Below, piece after piece: positions 40,830-51,017 of a stretch of 64,000 bases of DNA (positions are counted from its first letter, which is position 1; the number at the start of each line of letters is the position of its first letter). Below the pieces are notes generated by a model. The model was given only the letters and a program-made list of their open reading frames with translations. It searched no databases and was not told the origin of the DNA. Source of the stretch: Atopobium sp. ICM42b (lineage in GTDB: Bacteria; Actinomycetota; Coriobacteriia; Coriobacteriales; Atopobiaceae); contig JDFH01000006.1 of assembly GCA_000564995.1 (NCBI GenBank), forward strand, positions 1-64,000, given 5' to 3'. The translations under genes were made by a program, and so were the position numbers.

Positions 40830-42755
40830 GTGTCTATTATTGAAGTTCAATCTGTGTCATATAGCTATCCTGATAGCTCAGCGCATGCTCTGAATGAGCT
40901 GTCACTGAGCGTTCAGGAGGGTGACTTTGTAGGTATTGTTGGTCCTTCTGGCGCAGGCAAGTCCACGCTTGCTCTTGCGCTTTCTGGCGCTATTCCTCAT
41001 CACTTCAGAGGAAGTTTCTTTGGAAAGATTCTTGTTGCTGGAATGGATACCTGCACAGTTGCGCTGACTGATATCTCTAAAATTGTGGGTTCTGTCACCC
41101 AGGATATCAACGCGCAGATGGTTGCTTCAATTGTTGAGGATGAGCTTCTCTTTGGCCTTGAGAACTTTGCAGTTCCTCATGCAGAGATTCCAGAGCGCAT
41201 TACCTATGCTCTAGAGACAGTTGGTATTGCCAACCTTCGCTTTAGAGAGATTGCTTCTCTTTCTGGTGGACAGAAGCAAAAGGTTGCTATAGCAGCACTT
41301 TTGGCGCTTCAGCCACAAGTTATGGTGCTTGATGAGCCAACAGCAGCCTTAGATCCAACGTCGTCCGAGTTAATCTTCCAGACCCTTTTAGAGCTCAACA
41401 AAACCAAAGGCATTACGGTTGTGGTAATTGAGCAAAAAGTGGGTCTTCTCGCTAAGTATTGCTCAAAGATTGCCGTTATGGACAAGGGTTCCATTTGTGC
41501 ATACGGTAGCGGTGAGGAAGTGTTTTCTCAGGTAGATTTACTGCAAGAGGTTGGCGTTGATGTTCCTCGTTGCGTGCGCGTCTCAAAAGGCGTCCATGAG
41601 CTCTCTCATCAGTCTGAGTATGCTCACTTATTATCTGAGGCGGACAGAGCTGTCTGCGATGAAACTGCGCTATCAGTTCAGTCAGCCGCCAAGCAGCTTG
41701 CGTGCTGTGTAGGCGCTCTCCAGCATCGCAGCATTTCCCTTACAGAGGACTCTGAACCATTAGCTACTAATGACGTTGAGTTAGCAGGGGAGACGTATCT
41801 TCCAAAAATAGATGGCCCTGTGATTGCTGAATCGAGCGGGCCATTTGGCAGAATTGGTGTTCTTCAAGACGCTGACCAGCCAAGCACTCAGTCTGTTCTT
41901 GACGTTATCGACGCCACCTTCAAATATCAGGCTAGTACTGATGGCGTTGAGCGCGTCTCCCTCAGCTTGCACCCTGGCGAGCTTGTGGCGCTTGTCGGTC
42001 AAAACGGCGCAGGTAAAACAACTTTAACTAAGCTGGTAAATGGCCTGTTGCGTCCTCGATCGGGAGACATTCATATTAAGGGTTCTTCATGCAAGGATTG
42101 GAAGACGTCGAAGATTGCTCAGCACGTCTCTACACTGTTCCAAAATCCCGATTACCAGATTTGCAAAGAGAGCGTCCTTGAGGAGATTGCGTTTGGTCTT
42201 GAGCTCAAGGGTGCGTCTGCAGAGGATGCGCGCAAGAAAGCGCTTGAAGTAATTGATCGCATGGGGCTTGATGCAGATGCGTCGCCGTTTATGCTTTCTC
42301 GCGGTCAGCGTCAGATGGTAGCACTTGCTTCTGTGGTTGCCTGCGAGCCAGATATTCTTGTGCTTGATGAGCCAACTTCGGGTCTGGATTACAAAGAGTG
42401 TATGCAGGTCATGAATATGGTCAAATCACTGTGCGAGAAGGGCTGTGCAGTTCTTATGGTCTGTCATGACATGGAGGTTGTGCTGGACTTTGCCACAAGA
42501 ATTGTCGTTATGGCGCATGGCAGCGTGTTAGATGATGGGGAAGTTACACAGATCTTCTCGACAGATGAGGTTTTGAAAGAAGCGTATGTTGAGGCTCCTC
42601 AGATGATTCAGCTGTCAAAGCTTGTAGGGGAGCATGTGGATCCTTCCTTTGCAGGACTTAGCAGTGCTTCAGAGGTGCTTGGGGCATTGCAGCATCAGTT
42701 TGAGATTGCTCGTATTGCAGCCACGCTTAATGGTAAGGAGGCTCCTCGTGGGTAG
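40830..42755 (+). CDS. Fused double ABC ATPase of ECF transporter (EcfA-EcfA')
   Basis: 641 residues from a GTG start. Two ATP-binding domains in one chain: the first has Walker A GPSGAGKST near 41, signature LSGGQKQKVAIA and Walker B VMVLDEPTAALDPT; the second has Walker A GQNGAGKTT near 390, signature LSRGQRQMVALAS and Walker B ILVLDEPTSGLD. A linker of about 100 residues joins them. EcfA subunits are normally two polypeptides. It powers uptake by the TrpP-like S subunit through EcfT. Confidence 0.93.
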   Translation: MSIIEVQSVSYSYPDSSAHALNELSLSVQEGDFVGIVGPSGAGKSTLALALSGAIPHHFRGSFFGKILVAGMDTCTVALTDISKIVGSVTQDINAQMVASIVEDELLFGLENFAVPHAEIPERITYALETVGIANLRFREIASLSGGQKQKVAIAALLALQPQVMVLDEPTAALDPTSSELIFQTLLELNKTKGITVVVIEQKVGLLAKYCSKIAVMDKGSICAYGSGEEVFSQVDLLQEVGVDVPRCVRVSKGVHELSHQSEYAHLLSEADRAVCDETALSVQSAAKQLACCVGALQHRSISLTEDSEPLATNDVELAGETYLPKIDGPVIAESSGPFGRIGVLQDADQPSTQSVLDVIDATFKYQASTDGVERVSLSLHPGELVALVGQNGAGKTTLTKLVNGLLRPRSGDIHIKGSSCKDWKTSKIAQHVSTLFQNPDYQICKESVLEEIAFGLELKGASAEDARKKALEVIDRMGLDADASPFMLSRGQRQMVALASVVACEPDILVLDEPTSGLDYKECMQVMNMVKSLCEKGCAVLMVCHDMEVVLDFATRIVVMAHGSVLDDGEVTQIFSTDEVLKEAYVEAPQMIQLSKLVGEHVDPSFAGLSSASEVLGALQHQFEIARIAATLNGKEAPRG

Positions 42756-43497
42756 TGTTATTGATTACACCGAAGGAACAAGCTTCCTTCATAAGGCAAA
42801 TCCTGTGGCCAAGCTTGTGTTTGCGCTTGAGCTCTTTGTGGCCGCCTTTGCCGCACAGGGAACGATTGAGGTACTTGCGGTGCTCGCGCTCACCATTCTT
42901 GTGGGAGTTATCTCGCAGAACGCTCAGAAGACTTTTAAGCTGGTATTTGGCTTTGCTGTCTTAGGTCTTATCTTGTGCGTTGTACAGACACTTGTTGCCC
43001 CTGCTGGTCAAACGCTCTTTTTATTCATCACGGTAGGTGGTTTGGAGCGCGGCTTTAACGTCGCCCTAAAAACAATTGCGCTGGCACTGCCGCTACTTTC
43101 TATGCTTTCGCTTATGCGTGTAGAAGACCTCATGAATGCGCTGGTAGAAGTTGCGCATGTTCCTTATCCTTATGCATTCACCATTGCAACGGTTTTGCGC
43201 TTTGTGCCTGTCTTTGCTTCCGAGATGAATCACATTATGGAGGCTCAGATGGCTCGTGGTGTTGAGTTTGATACCAAAAATCCACTTAAGAAGCTCCAGC
43301 TCACCATGCCCTTGATTGTTCCTCTGCTGGTAAGCTCAGTTAAAAAAGCTGATGCTTCAGCACTTGCGGCTGAGCAGCGAGGTTTTTATCTAAGGAACGC
43401 TTCATCTGCATTTAAACGCTATCCTTTGGCTCCATCAGACTTTGCTTTGATGATTCTTGGCGTTGCGGTAATTGTTGTTATCCTCGTGTTTGCATAA
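42748..43497 (+). CDS. ECF transporter transmembrane subunit EcfT
   Basis: 249 residues from a GTG at 42748 (GGAGG 7 bases upstream), overlapping the end of the ATPase gene by 8 bases. About five to six hydrophobic helices. The two short ATPase-coupling motifs of EcfT occur as AQMARGVEF (near 165) and AEQRGFYLR (near 205), each a xxARG/xxRG element. It completes the leader-controlled tryptophan ECF operon. Confidence 0.92.
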   Translation: MGSVIDYTEGTSFLHKANPVAKLVFALELFVAAFAAQGTIEVLAVLALTILVGVISQNAQKTFKLVFGFAVLGLILCVVQTLVAPAGQTLFLFITVGGLERGFNVALKTIALALPLLSMLSLMRVEDLMNALVEVAHVPYPYAFTIATVLRFVPVFASEMNHIMEAQMARGVEFDTKNPLKKLQLTMPLIVPLLVSSVKKADASALAAEQRGFYLRNASSAFKRYPLAPSDFALMILGVAVIVVILVFA

Positions 43498-45015
<1,518 letters not shown>

Positions 45016-45018
45016 AGT

Positions 45019-45705
45019 ATGGCAGCCGACGTCTTAAATAACATGCACCCTGGCCTGCCTCGTTTGGGACAGGATAAAAACCGCACCTATCGTCTGGGGA
45101 TCATGGGTGGAACCTTTGACCCCATTCATAACGGTCACTTGGTAGCCGCTGAGCAGGCATATGATGACCTTGATCTTGATGTGGTTGTCTTTATGCCTGC
45201 TGGTCGCCCCGCGTTCAAACAAAATAAAGGAGTTACCAGGGGAGAAGACCGTTACTCAATGACGCTTTTGGCAACCTCAGATAATCCTCATTTTGTTGCT
45301 TCTCGTTTTGAGGTGGACTACGAGGGTATTACGTATACCGCTGATACGCTTAGAAGATTGCGCAAGGTATATCCGTCTAACGTTGAGTTTTTCTTTATTA
45401 CCGGTGCCGACGCAATTGCTGATATTGTTACGTGGAAAGATGCGCAGACGGTCGCAGAACTTGCTCACTTTGTTGCTGCAACACGTCCTGGTTATGAATT
45501 AAGTCGTGCTCAAAAGGTTATTGTGGATTCACCGTATGACTTCAAGGTAACTTATCTTGAGGTTCCTGCACTAGCAATCTCATCAAGCTATTTGCGCAGT
45601 AGAGTTCAAAAAGGTCAGAGCCTTAGATATCTGACTCCCGATTCAGTTACAGGCTATATTCATAAGCATGGCCTTTACGGCGCTGATACAACACCGCTCA
45701 ATTAA
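45019..45705 (+). CDS. nadD: Nicotinate-nucleotide adenylyltransferase
   Basis: 228 residues. Adenylates NaMN to NaAD in NAD synthesis. GIMGGTFDPIHNGHLVAAEQ gives the (H/T)xGH nucleotidyl transferase motif, and VDYEGITYTADTLRRL and the ISSSYLRSR C-terminal ATP-binding motif are present. It has an N-terminal extension of about 25 residues. It begins 3 bases after obg. Confidence 0.95.
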   Translation: MAADVLNNMHPGLPRLGQDKNRTYRLGIMGGTFDPIHNGHLVAAEQAYDDLDLDVVVFMPAGRPAFKQNKGVTRGEDRYSMTLLATSDNPHFVASRFEVDYEGITYTADTLRRLRKVYPSNVEFFFITGADAIADIVTWKDAQTVAELAHFVAATRPGYELSRAQKVIVDSPYDFKVTYLEVPALAISSSYLRSRVQKGQSLRYLTPDSVTGYIHKHGLYGADTTPLN

Positions 45706-45726
45706 GTAGTTAAGGCTCAAGAAACC

Positions 45727-45756
45727 TGCTGCTCAGAGATTTATACGCTAGCAGCA
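45727..45756. repeat. Inverted repeat between nadD and yqeK
   Basis: TGCTGCT (45727-45733) and AGCAGCA (45750-45756) form a 7-bp stem. No T-run follows, so it is only a candidate processing or weak stop site. Confidence 0.35.
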
Positions 45757-45810
45757 AGGCAGTGTCATACAGATACATATGTGGCTTGATTCAAAACTTT
45801 GTAGGACATA

Positions 45811-46449
45811 ATGGAAAGAACACTTATAGCAAAAGATATTGTTTACACCGCAGAACAACAGGCGCTCATTGATCAGCTTGAATCTGATCTTAAGAGTCAT
45901 ATGTACCACAAGAACCCTAAGCGATTTGCGCACTCTATTTCTGTTGGACATTGTGCAGAAACCCTCGCGCAGGCCTATGGAGCAGATATGTTTAGCGCTC
46001 GTGTGGCAGGTATTTTGCATGATTGGGAGAAACTCCTTCCTGATGCAGAAACCATTGAACTAGCAGAGCGCTTTCGTATCCAGACAGCAGCTCCTTATCA
46101 GAAAATCGTAGGACTCTTGCACGGTCCTCTCGCCGCAAAAACCCTACCAGCCATCTACCCTTGGCTCTCTGAGCAGATTCTCAGTGCGATTCAAAAGCAC
46201 ACTGCGGGCGACCGTCAAATGAGCAAACTAGACAAAATCTTGTATGTAGCTGATCTTATTGAACCTTTGCGTCCAAGTTTCAGGTCAGTTGAAGAGGCGC
46301 GCGAGGTATATTTACGCGGCGGTTCTCTTGATGAGCTTTATGAGACGGCGTTTTGTGGCGTTATGATGTATGTAATTTCTACTAGAAGTTATTTGTATCC
46401 AAACTCAATTGCCCTATACAATGAGATGATTGAGAAGACATCTAAGTAG
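45811..46449 (+). CDS. yqeK: YqeK-like HD-domain hydrolase
   Basis: 212 residues. HD-superfamily metal phosphohydrolase: first ligands in RFAHSISVGHCAETLA, the HD pair in AGILHDWEKLL, and a later His in LLHGPLAAKTL. The YqeK family hydrolyses diadenosine tetraphosphate symmetrically. It lies in the conserved nadD-yqeK-rsfS order. Confidence 0.9.
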   Translation: MERTLIAKDIVYTAEQQALIDQLESDLKSHMYHKNPKRFAHSISVGHCAETLAQAYGADMFSARVAGILHDWEKLLPDAETIELAERFRIQTAAPYQKIVGLLHGPLAAKTLPAIYPWLSEQILSAIQKHTAGDRQMSKLDKILYVADLIEPLRPSFRSVEEAREVYLRGGSLDELYETAFCGVMMYVISTRSYLYPNSIALYNEMIEKTSK

Positions 46450-46478
46450 CCTGGCTACATGAGAAAACGGAGAAATTC

Positions 46479-46955
46479 ATGGCTGTAACTTCACTTGAGC
46501 TTGCAAAGACTGCTGCAATTGCTGCAGATCAAAAGAAAGCTGAAGATATTCTTGTGCTTGACCTCACTGGTCTCAGTGATGTTTGCGATTACTTTGTTAT
46601 TTGCACCGGCGGAAATGCTCGTTTGGCTGACGCTATTGTTGATGAAGTTCGCGAGAAGGTCAAGGCAAATTGCGGCGTTCGTCCAATTTCTACTGAGGGC
46701 CGTGACGGCCTTAATTGGATTCTGATTGATTACGGTTCAGTTGTAGTTCACGTATTCCAGCCTGAGGTAAGGTCTTACTATCGTCTTGAGCGACTTTGGG
46801 CAGATGCTCCTCGTGTAGAGCTGGATATTGAGGGAGCTATGACTTCTGAGATTCCTTACGCTGATCTTCCAGAGGATGCTTTGGCTCCAGCTTTTGAGCT
46901 TTCTGAGGATGACCTAGTAGACAATCTTCCAGAATCTGCTGATCCTACTGAGTAG
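46479..46955 (+). CDS. rsfS: Ribosomal silencing factor RsfS
   Basis: 158 residues. Binds L14 and blocks subunit joining when nutrients fall. The core (about 1-110) has DYFVICTGGNARLADAIVDEV and IDYGSVVVHVFQPEVRSYYRLERLW, both family blocks. The C-terminal 45 residues are an acidic tail that most RsfS proteins lack. It ends the nadD-yqeK-rsfS cluster and is convergent with dinB. Confidence 0.93.
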   Translation: MAVTSLELAKTAAIAADQKKAEDILVLDLTGLSDVCDYFVICTGGNARLADAIVDEVREKVKANCGVRPISTEGRDGLNWILIDYGSVVVHVFQPEVRSYYRLERLWADAPRVELDIEGAMTSEIPYADLPEDALAPAFELSEDDLVDNLPESADPTE

Positions 46956-46965
46956 TGCTGGTGTG

Positions 46966-48300
46966 CTAGATTTGCTCGTTTTTGCCTGTAGGCATGGTGT
47001 CAGAAACGCGATGTTCAAAGCGTAGATCTCTACCATACTGCACTGCATCGGCGCCAAATTTATCTTTGAGTTTATCGGTTACCTCGGAGAGATGACGTAA
47101 GTCACTCCGAGGTTTCTTTTTTGTTGTAGGTCCAGAGGCTTCCTCATCAAACGTGTCATCAAATTGATCAAAAAGAGACGTTTGAACTGGCTTGCTTTGT
47201 GTTTCATCTGTAAATGAGCTAATGCCAACGCCAAGCAGTCTTACTGGCTGTCCTTCTTTCCAAATGGTTGAAAGAAGGCCTACGGCAATCTCTGCAAAGA
47301 GATGCTCATCATCAGTTGGAGTAGACATTCTTTTTTGAGCGGTATGAGACTCTGTTGCAGAGGCTTTTACCTTAAGCATTACGGTATATCCTTGTAACTG
47401 TTTTCGGCGAAGACGTCTGCCTACAACACCAGAGATGTGTCTGATGGCTTCTTCTATTTCTTGTTTATCAAACAAATCTGTTTCAAAGGTTCTCTCGTTA
47501 GAAACAGATTTAACATCGCGAGGTTGAGCAGCTTCATGAACCTCTGAGATTTCTTTTCCTTGTGCGCGCAAAATCATCTTTGAGGCAGTATTGCCAACAA
47601 GGGAAGTGAGATACGTTGCATCTGCTCTTGAGAGTTCTCCAAGCGTTTTGATTCCTTGCTGATGAAGAGTTTTTGCCATAGCAGGACCAATGCCACTCAT
47701 TGCCTCAATGGGCAGTGGTGCTAGAAAGCGGCCCTCTGTACCAGGAAAGACCGCAGTAAGACCTCGAGGCTTTTCTTGTTCAGAAGCAATCTTGGCAATT
47801 GTTTTATTTGTTCCTAGTCCAATGGAGCAGGTAATACCTAGTGCTGCAACTTTCTTTTGTATGCGCTTACAAATTTCTAAAGGATTTTCTTTAGAAAATC
47901 TTCCAGGAGTAATGTCAAAAAATGCCTCATCAATAGAAACTTGTTCAACAAGGGGAGTCTCATCTTTGAGAAAACCCATAACAAGAGCACTCATTTCTGA
48001 GTATCTGTCATAACGTCCCGAAGTCCAAATTGCATGAGGACAAAGCCTTACCGCAGTAGCTGAAGGCATGGCAGAATGAACGCCATACTTTCTTGCTTCA
48101 TAAGATGCGGTTGAAACAACTCCTCGTTTTTGAGGAGAACCTCCTACAATTACTGGTTTTCCACGCCACTCAGGATGATCAAGTTGTTCTACGGATGCAA
48201 AGAACGCATCTAGGTCAAGAAGGCCAATAGCCTTACCATGCCATTCAAAATCACACGATTTACGTGCGGTTTTATCCGATATGTTCTTTGACGTTTTCAT
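46966..48300 (-). CDS. dinB: DNA polymerase IV (Y family)
   Basis: Error-prone polymerase for lesion bypass. 444 residues. Catalytic acids: the first Asp in [13 protein letters not shown], and Asp-Glu in [10 protein letters not shown]. Thumb Hh[16 protein letters not shown]. Little-finger domain with [11 protein letters not shown]-terminal tail contains a possible sliding-clamp motif QTSLFDQF (QxxLF-type). It is divergent from rpsP, and a LexA-like box lies in the shared upstream region. Confidence 0.95.
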   Translation of the reverse strand: MKTSKNISDKTARKSCDFEWHGKAIGLLDLDAFFASVEQLDHPEWRGKPVIVGGSPQKRGVVSTASYEARKYGVHSAMPSATAVRLCPHAIWTSGRYDRYSEMSALVMGFLKDETPLVEQVSIDEAFFDITPGRFSKENPLEICKRIQKKVAALGITCSIGLGTNKTIAKIASEQEKPRGLTAVFPGTEGRFLAPLPIEAMSGIGPAMAKTLHQQGIKTLGELSRADATYLTSLVGNTASKMILRAQGKEISEVHEAAQPRDVKSVSNERTFETDLFDKQEIEEAIRHISGVVGRRLRRKQLQGYTVMLKVKASATESHTAQKRMSTPTDDEHLFAEIAVGLLSTIWKEGQPVRLLGVGISSFTDETQSKPVQTSLFDQFDDTFDEEASGPTTKKKPRSDLRHLSEVTDKLKDKFGADAVQYGRDLRFEHRVSDTMPTGKNEQI

Positions 48301-48328
48301 AGATTTAGTGTATACTTTTTGCGTAAAT

Positions 48329-48342
48329 AGAACAAGTGTTTC
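48329..48342. promoter_or_regulatory. LexA-like SOS box upstream of dinB
   Basis: AGAACAAGTGTTTC resembles the Gram-positive LexA consensus CGAACnnnnGTTCG: GAAC-N4-GTT is intact. It lies about 30-42 bases ahead of the dinB start and overlaps a plausible -35 (TTGTTC on the minus strand), with TACACT 17 bases on. Confidence 0.5.
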
Positions 48343-48385
48343 ATATATAAATTACGAGTACTTTTTGAAGAGAGCAAATTTATAC

Positions 48386-48468
48386 TTTTCGAGGTTAACG
48401 CGTTGTTGTACACTTGTAACCCGATTTGTGGCTTTGCGGTGCAGCCCATCTAACATCCGAGGCACCGC
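48386..48468 (+). promoter_or_regulatory. rpsP promoter and leader hairpin
   Basis: A weak -35 TTTTCG (48386-48391) lies 17 bases ahead of TACACT (48409-48414). In the leader, GCGGTGC (48436-48442) pairs with GCACCGC (48462-48468), leaving about 20 bases to the TTG start. It could regulate ribosomal protein S16; not a known class to me. Confidence 0.45.
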
Positions 48469-48487
48469 TCGTATGGAGGAGTTTTCA

Positions 48488-48856
48488 TTGGCAGTTAAGA
48501 TTCGTCTGGCCCGTCACGGTGCCAAGAAGCGTCCGTACTATCGCGTAGTTGTCGCTGATGGTCGTATGCCTCGCGATGGTCGTTACATTGAAGAAGTCGG
48601 TCGTTATAACCCACTGACTAGCCCTAAGACGATTGATATCAACCTCGAGAAGGTTGATGAGTGGGTAGCAAAGGGCGCTCAGCCAACAAGCGCAGTTTCT
48701 CACCTCATTGAGATCGCTCGTACTGGTGCTCCAGTTGCAGAGAAGAAGACCAAGCTCTCCAAGAAGGCACAGGCAAAGGCTGCTGCAGCTGCAGAGGCTG
48801 CTGCTGAGGCTGCTGCCGCAGCTGCTGAGGAGTCCGAGGCTCCAGAGGCTGAGTAA
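48488..48856 (+). CDS. rpsP: 30S ribosomal protein S16
   Basis: 122 residues. The TTG start at 48488 is chosen because GGAGGAG lies 6-7 bases upstream and the product then opens [23 protein letters not shown], the exact family N-terminus; a longer ORF has no support. A 40-residue Ala/Glu/Lys-rich tail extends beyond the S16 core. It heads the rpsP-khpA-rimM-trmD-lepB operon. Confidence 0.95.
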   Translation: MAVKIRLARHGAKKRPYYRVVVADGRMPRDGRYIEEVGRYNPLTSPKTIDINLEKVDEWVAKGAQPTSAVSHLIEIARTGAPVAEKKTKLSKKAQAKAAAAAEAAAEAAAAAAEESEAPEAE

Positions 48857-48859
48857 ATC

Positions 48860-49162
48860 GTGTCTGAATTCACAGAGCCCACTGAGGTAGACGCTGTCGA
48901 TCAAGACATTCAGGAGATGCCTTCTGACAAGGTAGCTGACCTTGTTGAGTACATCGTTTGTGGTCTTGTCGATAATGAAGATGCTGTTGCACTCGACGTC
49001 ACCGATCGCGAGGATGGAGCCTTAATTGAGGTTTCTTGCTCTGAGGAAGACGCTGGACGTGTCATCGGCCGTAAGGGTAGAACCATTAAGGCTATTCGTA
49101 CTTTGGCTCGTGCTCTTGGCCAGCGTGTTGGCACCTCTGTTGATGTCGAGGTTGTAGGCTAA
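48860..49162 (+). CDS. khpA: KH-domain RNA-binding protein KhpA
   Basis: 100 residues from a GTG start 3 bases after rpsP. The C-terminal 75 residues are a single KH domain: DLVEYIVCGLVDNEDAV, and the GxxG loop in GRVIGRKGRTIKAI. The N-terminal 20 residues are an acidic addition. Likely acts with KhpB-type partners on mRNA, with cell-division and elongation phenotypes in other Gram-positives. Confidence 0.92.
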   Translation: MSEFTEPTEVDAVDQDIQEMPSDKVADLVEYIVCGLVDNEDAVALDVTDREDGALIEVSCSEEDAGRVIGRKGRTIKAIRTLARALGQRVGTSVDVEVVG

Positions 49163-49164
49163 TT

Positions 49165-49686
49165 TTGCGTAAACACTGGCGAGCAATTGCTCAAATTGTT
49201 AAAACGCATGGTAAAAGAGGGGAGGTTGTGACGGTTCCCGTTCACAGCCTTCCTTCTCTTATAGCTGAAGGCATGACAGTTGTTCCTGTTCCGCCTGCGC
49301 TTAAGGGACCAAGAAAGTTCTCAGTTGTCTCTGTTGAGTCAGATGATAGAGAAGGTAGTCTTGTCACTTTTGAAGAGGTAACTACCATCTCTGATGCAGA
49401 AGAGCTTGTTGGTAAAACGCTTCTGGTAGAAGAAGATTGTCTTCCAGAAAACTTTGGTCTGGTAAATGTTTCTCTACTTGTGGGTAGAGAAGTACGTGAT
49501 ACAGAACATGGTTCTCTGGGTGAAATTACAGAGGTTCTTGTTGGACCTACACAAAATGTGTGGGTCATTGAGGGGCCTTTTGGACAGGTGCTGATGCCTG
49601 CCGTGGATGAATTTATCAAAGAGGCCCCAGCCGAGGGCTTCATTACCGTCTCAATTCCTCAGGGCCTTCTTAGGTTAGGTGAGTAG
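49165..49686 (+). CDS. rimM: Ribosome maturation factor RimM
   Basis: 173 residues from a TTG start 2 bases after khpA. It has the N-terminal barrel IAQIVKTHGKRGEVVTVP, where family members read vG.I...hGlrGevkv, and a C-terminal PRC barrel (LVNVSLLVGREVRDTEHGSLGEITEVLVGPTQNVWVI). Assists 30S head assembly with S19. It overlaps nothing but abuts trmD by 1-2 bases. Confidence 0.92.
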   Translation: MRKHWRAIAQIVKTHGKRGEVVTVPVHSLPSLIAEGMTVVPVPPALKGPRKFSVVSVESDDREGSLVTFEEVTTISDAEELVGKTLLVEEDCLPENFGLVNVSLLVGREVRDTEHGSLGEITEVLVGPTQNVWVIEGPFGQVLMPAVDEFIKEAPAEGFITVSIPQGLLRLGE

Positions 49687-49687
49687 C

Positions 49688-50437
49688 ATGCGTCTAGAAA
49701 CGCTCTCAGTATTTCCTGAGGTCTTCTCGCCCTATTTAAATGCTTCTATTATGGGCAGAGCCCAGAAGGCAAATATTTTTGAGTTCTATGCGCATGACTT
49801 GCGTGACTGGACGCATGATAGGCATCGTACGGTAGATGATGCTCCTTTTGGTGGTGGACAAGGCATGCTTATGAAGCCTGCTCCCATCTTTGAGGCAGTT
49901 CGTGAGATTTCTGATCAAGCGGAACCTAAGCCCCACGTGGTGTTTTTCTCGCCAGTTGGTAGACCGTATTCTCAGGCTATTGCTCAAGAGTTTGCTCAAA
50001 AAGAGCGCATTCTGTTTGTTTGCGGCCGTTATGAGGGCATGGATGAGCGTGTCTATGAGCTGGCAGATGACGTTATTTCTATGGGAGATTACGTTCTGAC
50101 GGGCGGAGAGCTTCCTGCGCTTACCGTGATTGACTCGGTTGTGCGCCTGCTTCCCGGTGCGCTTGGCGATGAGATGAGCTCGCAGGATGAGTCTTTCTCT
50201 GACGATGGCCTTCTTGAGTATGCTCAGTACACGCGACCAGCAAACTTTGAGGGGCGAGAAGTTCCGTCTGTGCTTCTATCTGGAGACCACGGAGCGGTAG
50301 CAATCTGGAGACGACAATCCGCACTTGCTCGCACACGTGCGTGGCGTCCCGATCTTCTCGAGAGCGCTCAACTCACAGAGAAGGACAGAGCGTATTTAGC
50401 AGAGCTTGATCAACAATCTGGTGATAACAATGAGTAG
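49688..50437 (+). CDS. trmD: tRNA (guanine-37-N1)-methyltransferase
   Basis: Makes m1G37 in tRNAs, preventing frameshifts. 249 residues from the ATG at 49688 (a GTG 9 bases earlier is possible). SPOUT-class trefoil knot: DDAPFGGGQGMLMKP, CGRYEGMDERV and LTGGELPALTVIDSV. The C-terminal catalytic/dimer Asp region WRPDLL is present. Its last 8 bases overlap lepB. Confidence 0.96.
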   Translation: MRLETLSVFPEVFSPYLNASIMGRAQKANIFEFYAHDLRDWTHDRHRTVDDAPFGGGQGMLMKPAPIFEAVREISDQAEPKPHVVFFSPVGRPYSQAIAQEFAQKERILFVCGRYEGMDERVYELADDVISMGDYVLTGGELPALTVIDSVVRLLPGALGDEMSSQDESFSDDGLLEYAQYTRPANFEGREVPSVLLSGDHGAVAIWRRQSALARTRAWRPDLLESAQLTEKDRAYLAELDQQSGDNNE

Positions 50438-50984
50438 CGGACACTCTAAAGTACTTGAAATTTTTGAATACCTGGTAATTGTGGCAGTTGCCGTTGCGCT
50501 GGCATTTTTTATCAGGACTTTTGTTGCTGAGGTATATGAGGTTCCAACAGGTTCCATGCTCAATACCATTCAACTGGGGGATCGTCTGGTAGGAGAGAAG
50601 CTCACCTATCGTTTTGGTGGCTCTCCACAAGCAGGTGATGTAGTTACCTTTACCAGTCCCCAGAATCCCGATACGCTTTTAGTTAAGCGCGTCATTGCTA
50701 CAGCAGGTCAAACGGTAGATTTGCGAGACGGTGCTGTGTATGTTGACGGTCAGCTTATGGACGAGCCTTACACTGAGGGCAAGCCAACGTATTCTCTTGC
50801 AGATCGCACAGGTGCCGTAATTCAGAATTATCCGTATACTGTTCCTGCAGGTCATATTTTTGTTATGGGGGATAACAGAACAAACTCGCTTGATTCCAGA
50901 TATTTTGGAGCAGTTGCGGTTTCTACCGTGACCTCTAAGGCAATGTTTATTTTCTGGCCCTTTGACCATGCTCGCGGGCTATAG
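50430..50984 (+). CDS. lepB: Type I signal peptidase
   Basis: 184 residues from the ATG at 50430. One N-terminal transmembrane helix (about 11-28). Catalytic Ser42 in VPTGSMLNTIQ and Lys86 in LVKRVIATAGQ form the Ser/Lys dyad; GDNRTNSLDSRYFG is the family's C-terminal signature. Cleaves exported proteins on the outer side of the membrane. A single span and short length fit the Gram-positive type. Confidence 0.95.
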   Translation: MSSGHSKVLEIFEYLVIVAVAVALAFFIRTFVAEVYEVPTGSMLNTIQLGDRLVGEKLTYRFGGSPQAGDVVTFTSPQNPDTLLVKRVIATAGQTVDLRDGAVYVDGQLMDEPYTEGKPTYSLADRTGAVIQNYPYTVPAGHIFVMGDNRTNSLDSRYFGAVAVSTVTSKAMFIFWPFDHARGL

Positions 50985-51017
50985 TACTTACGTCGGACAT
51001 TTGAGAGAAAGAACATC

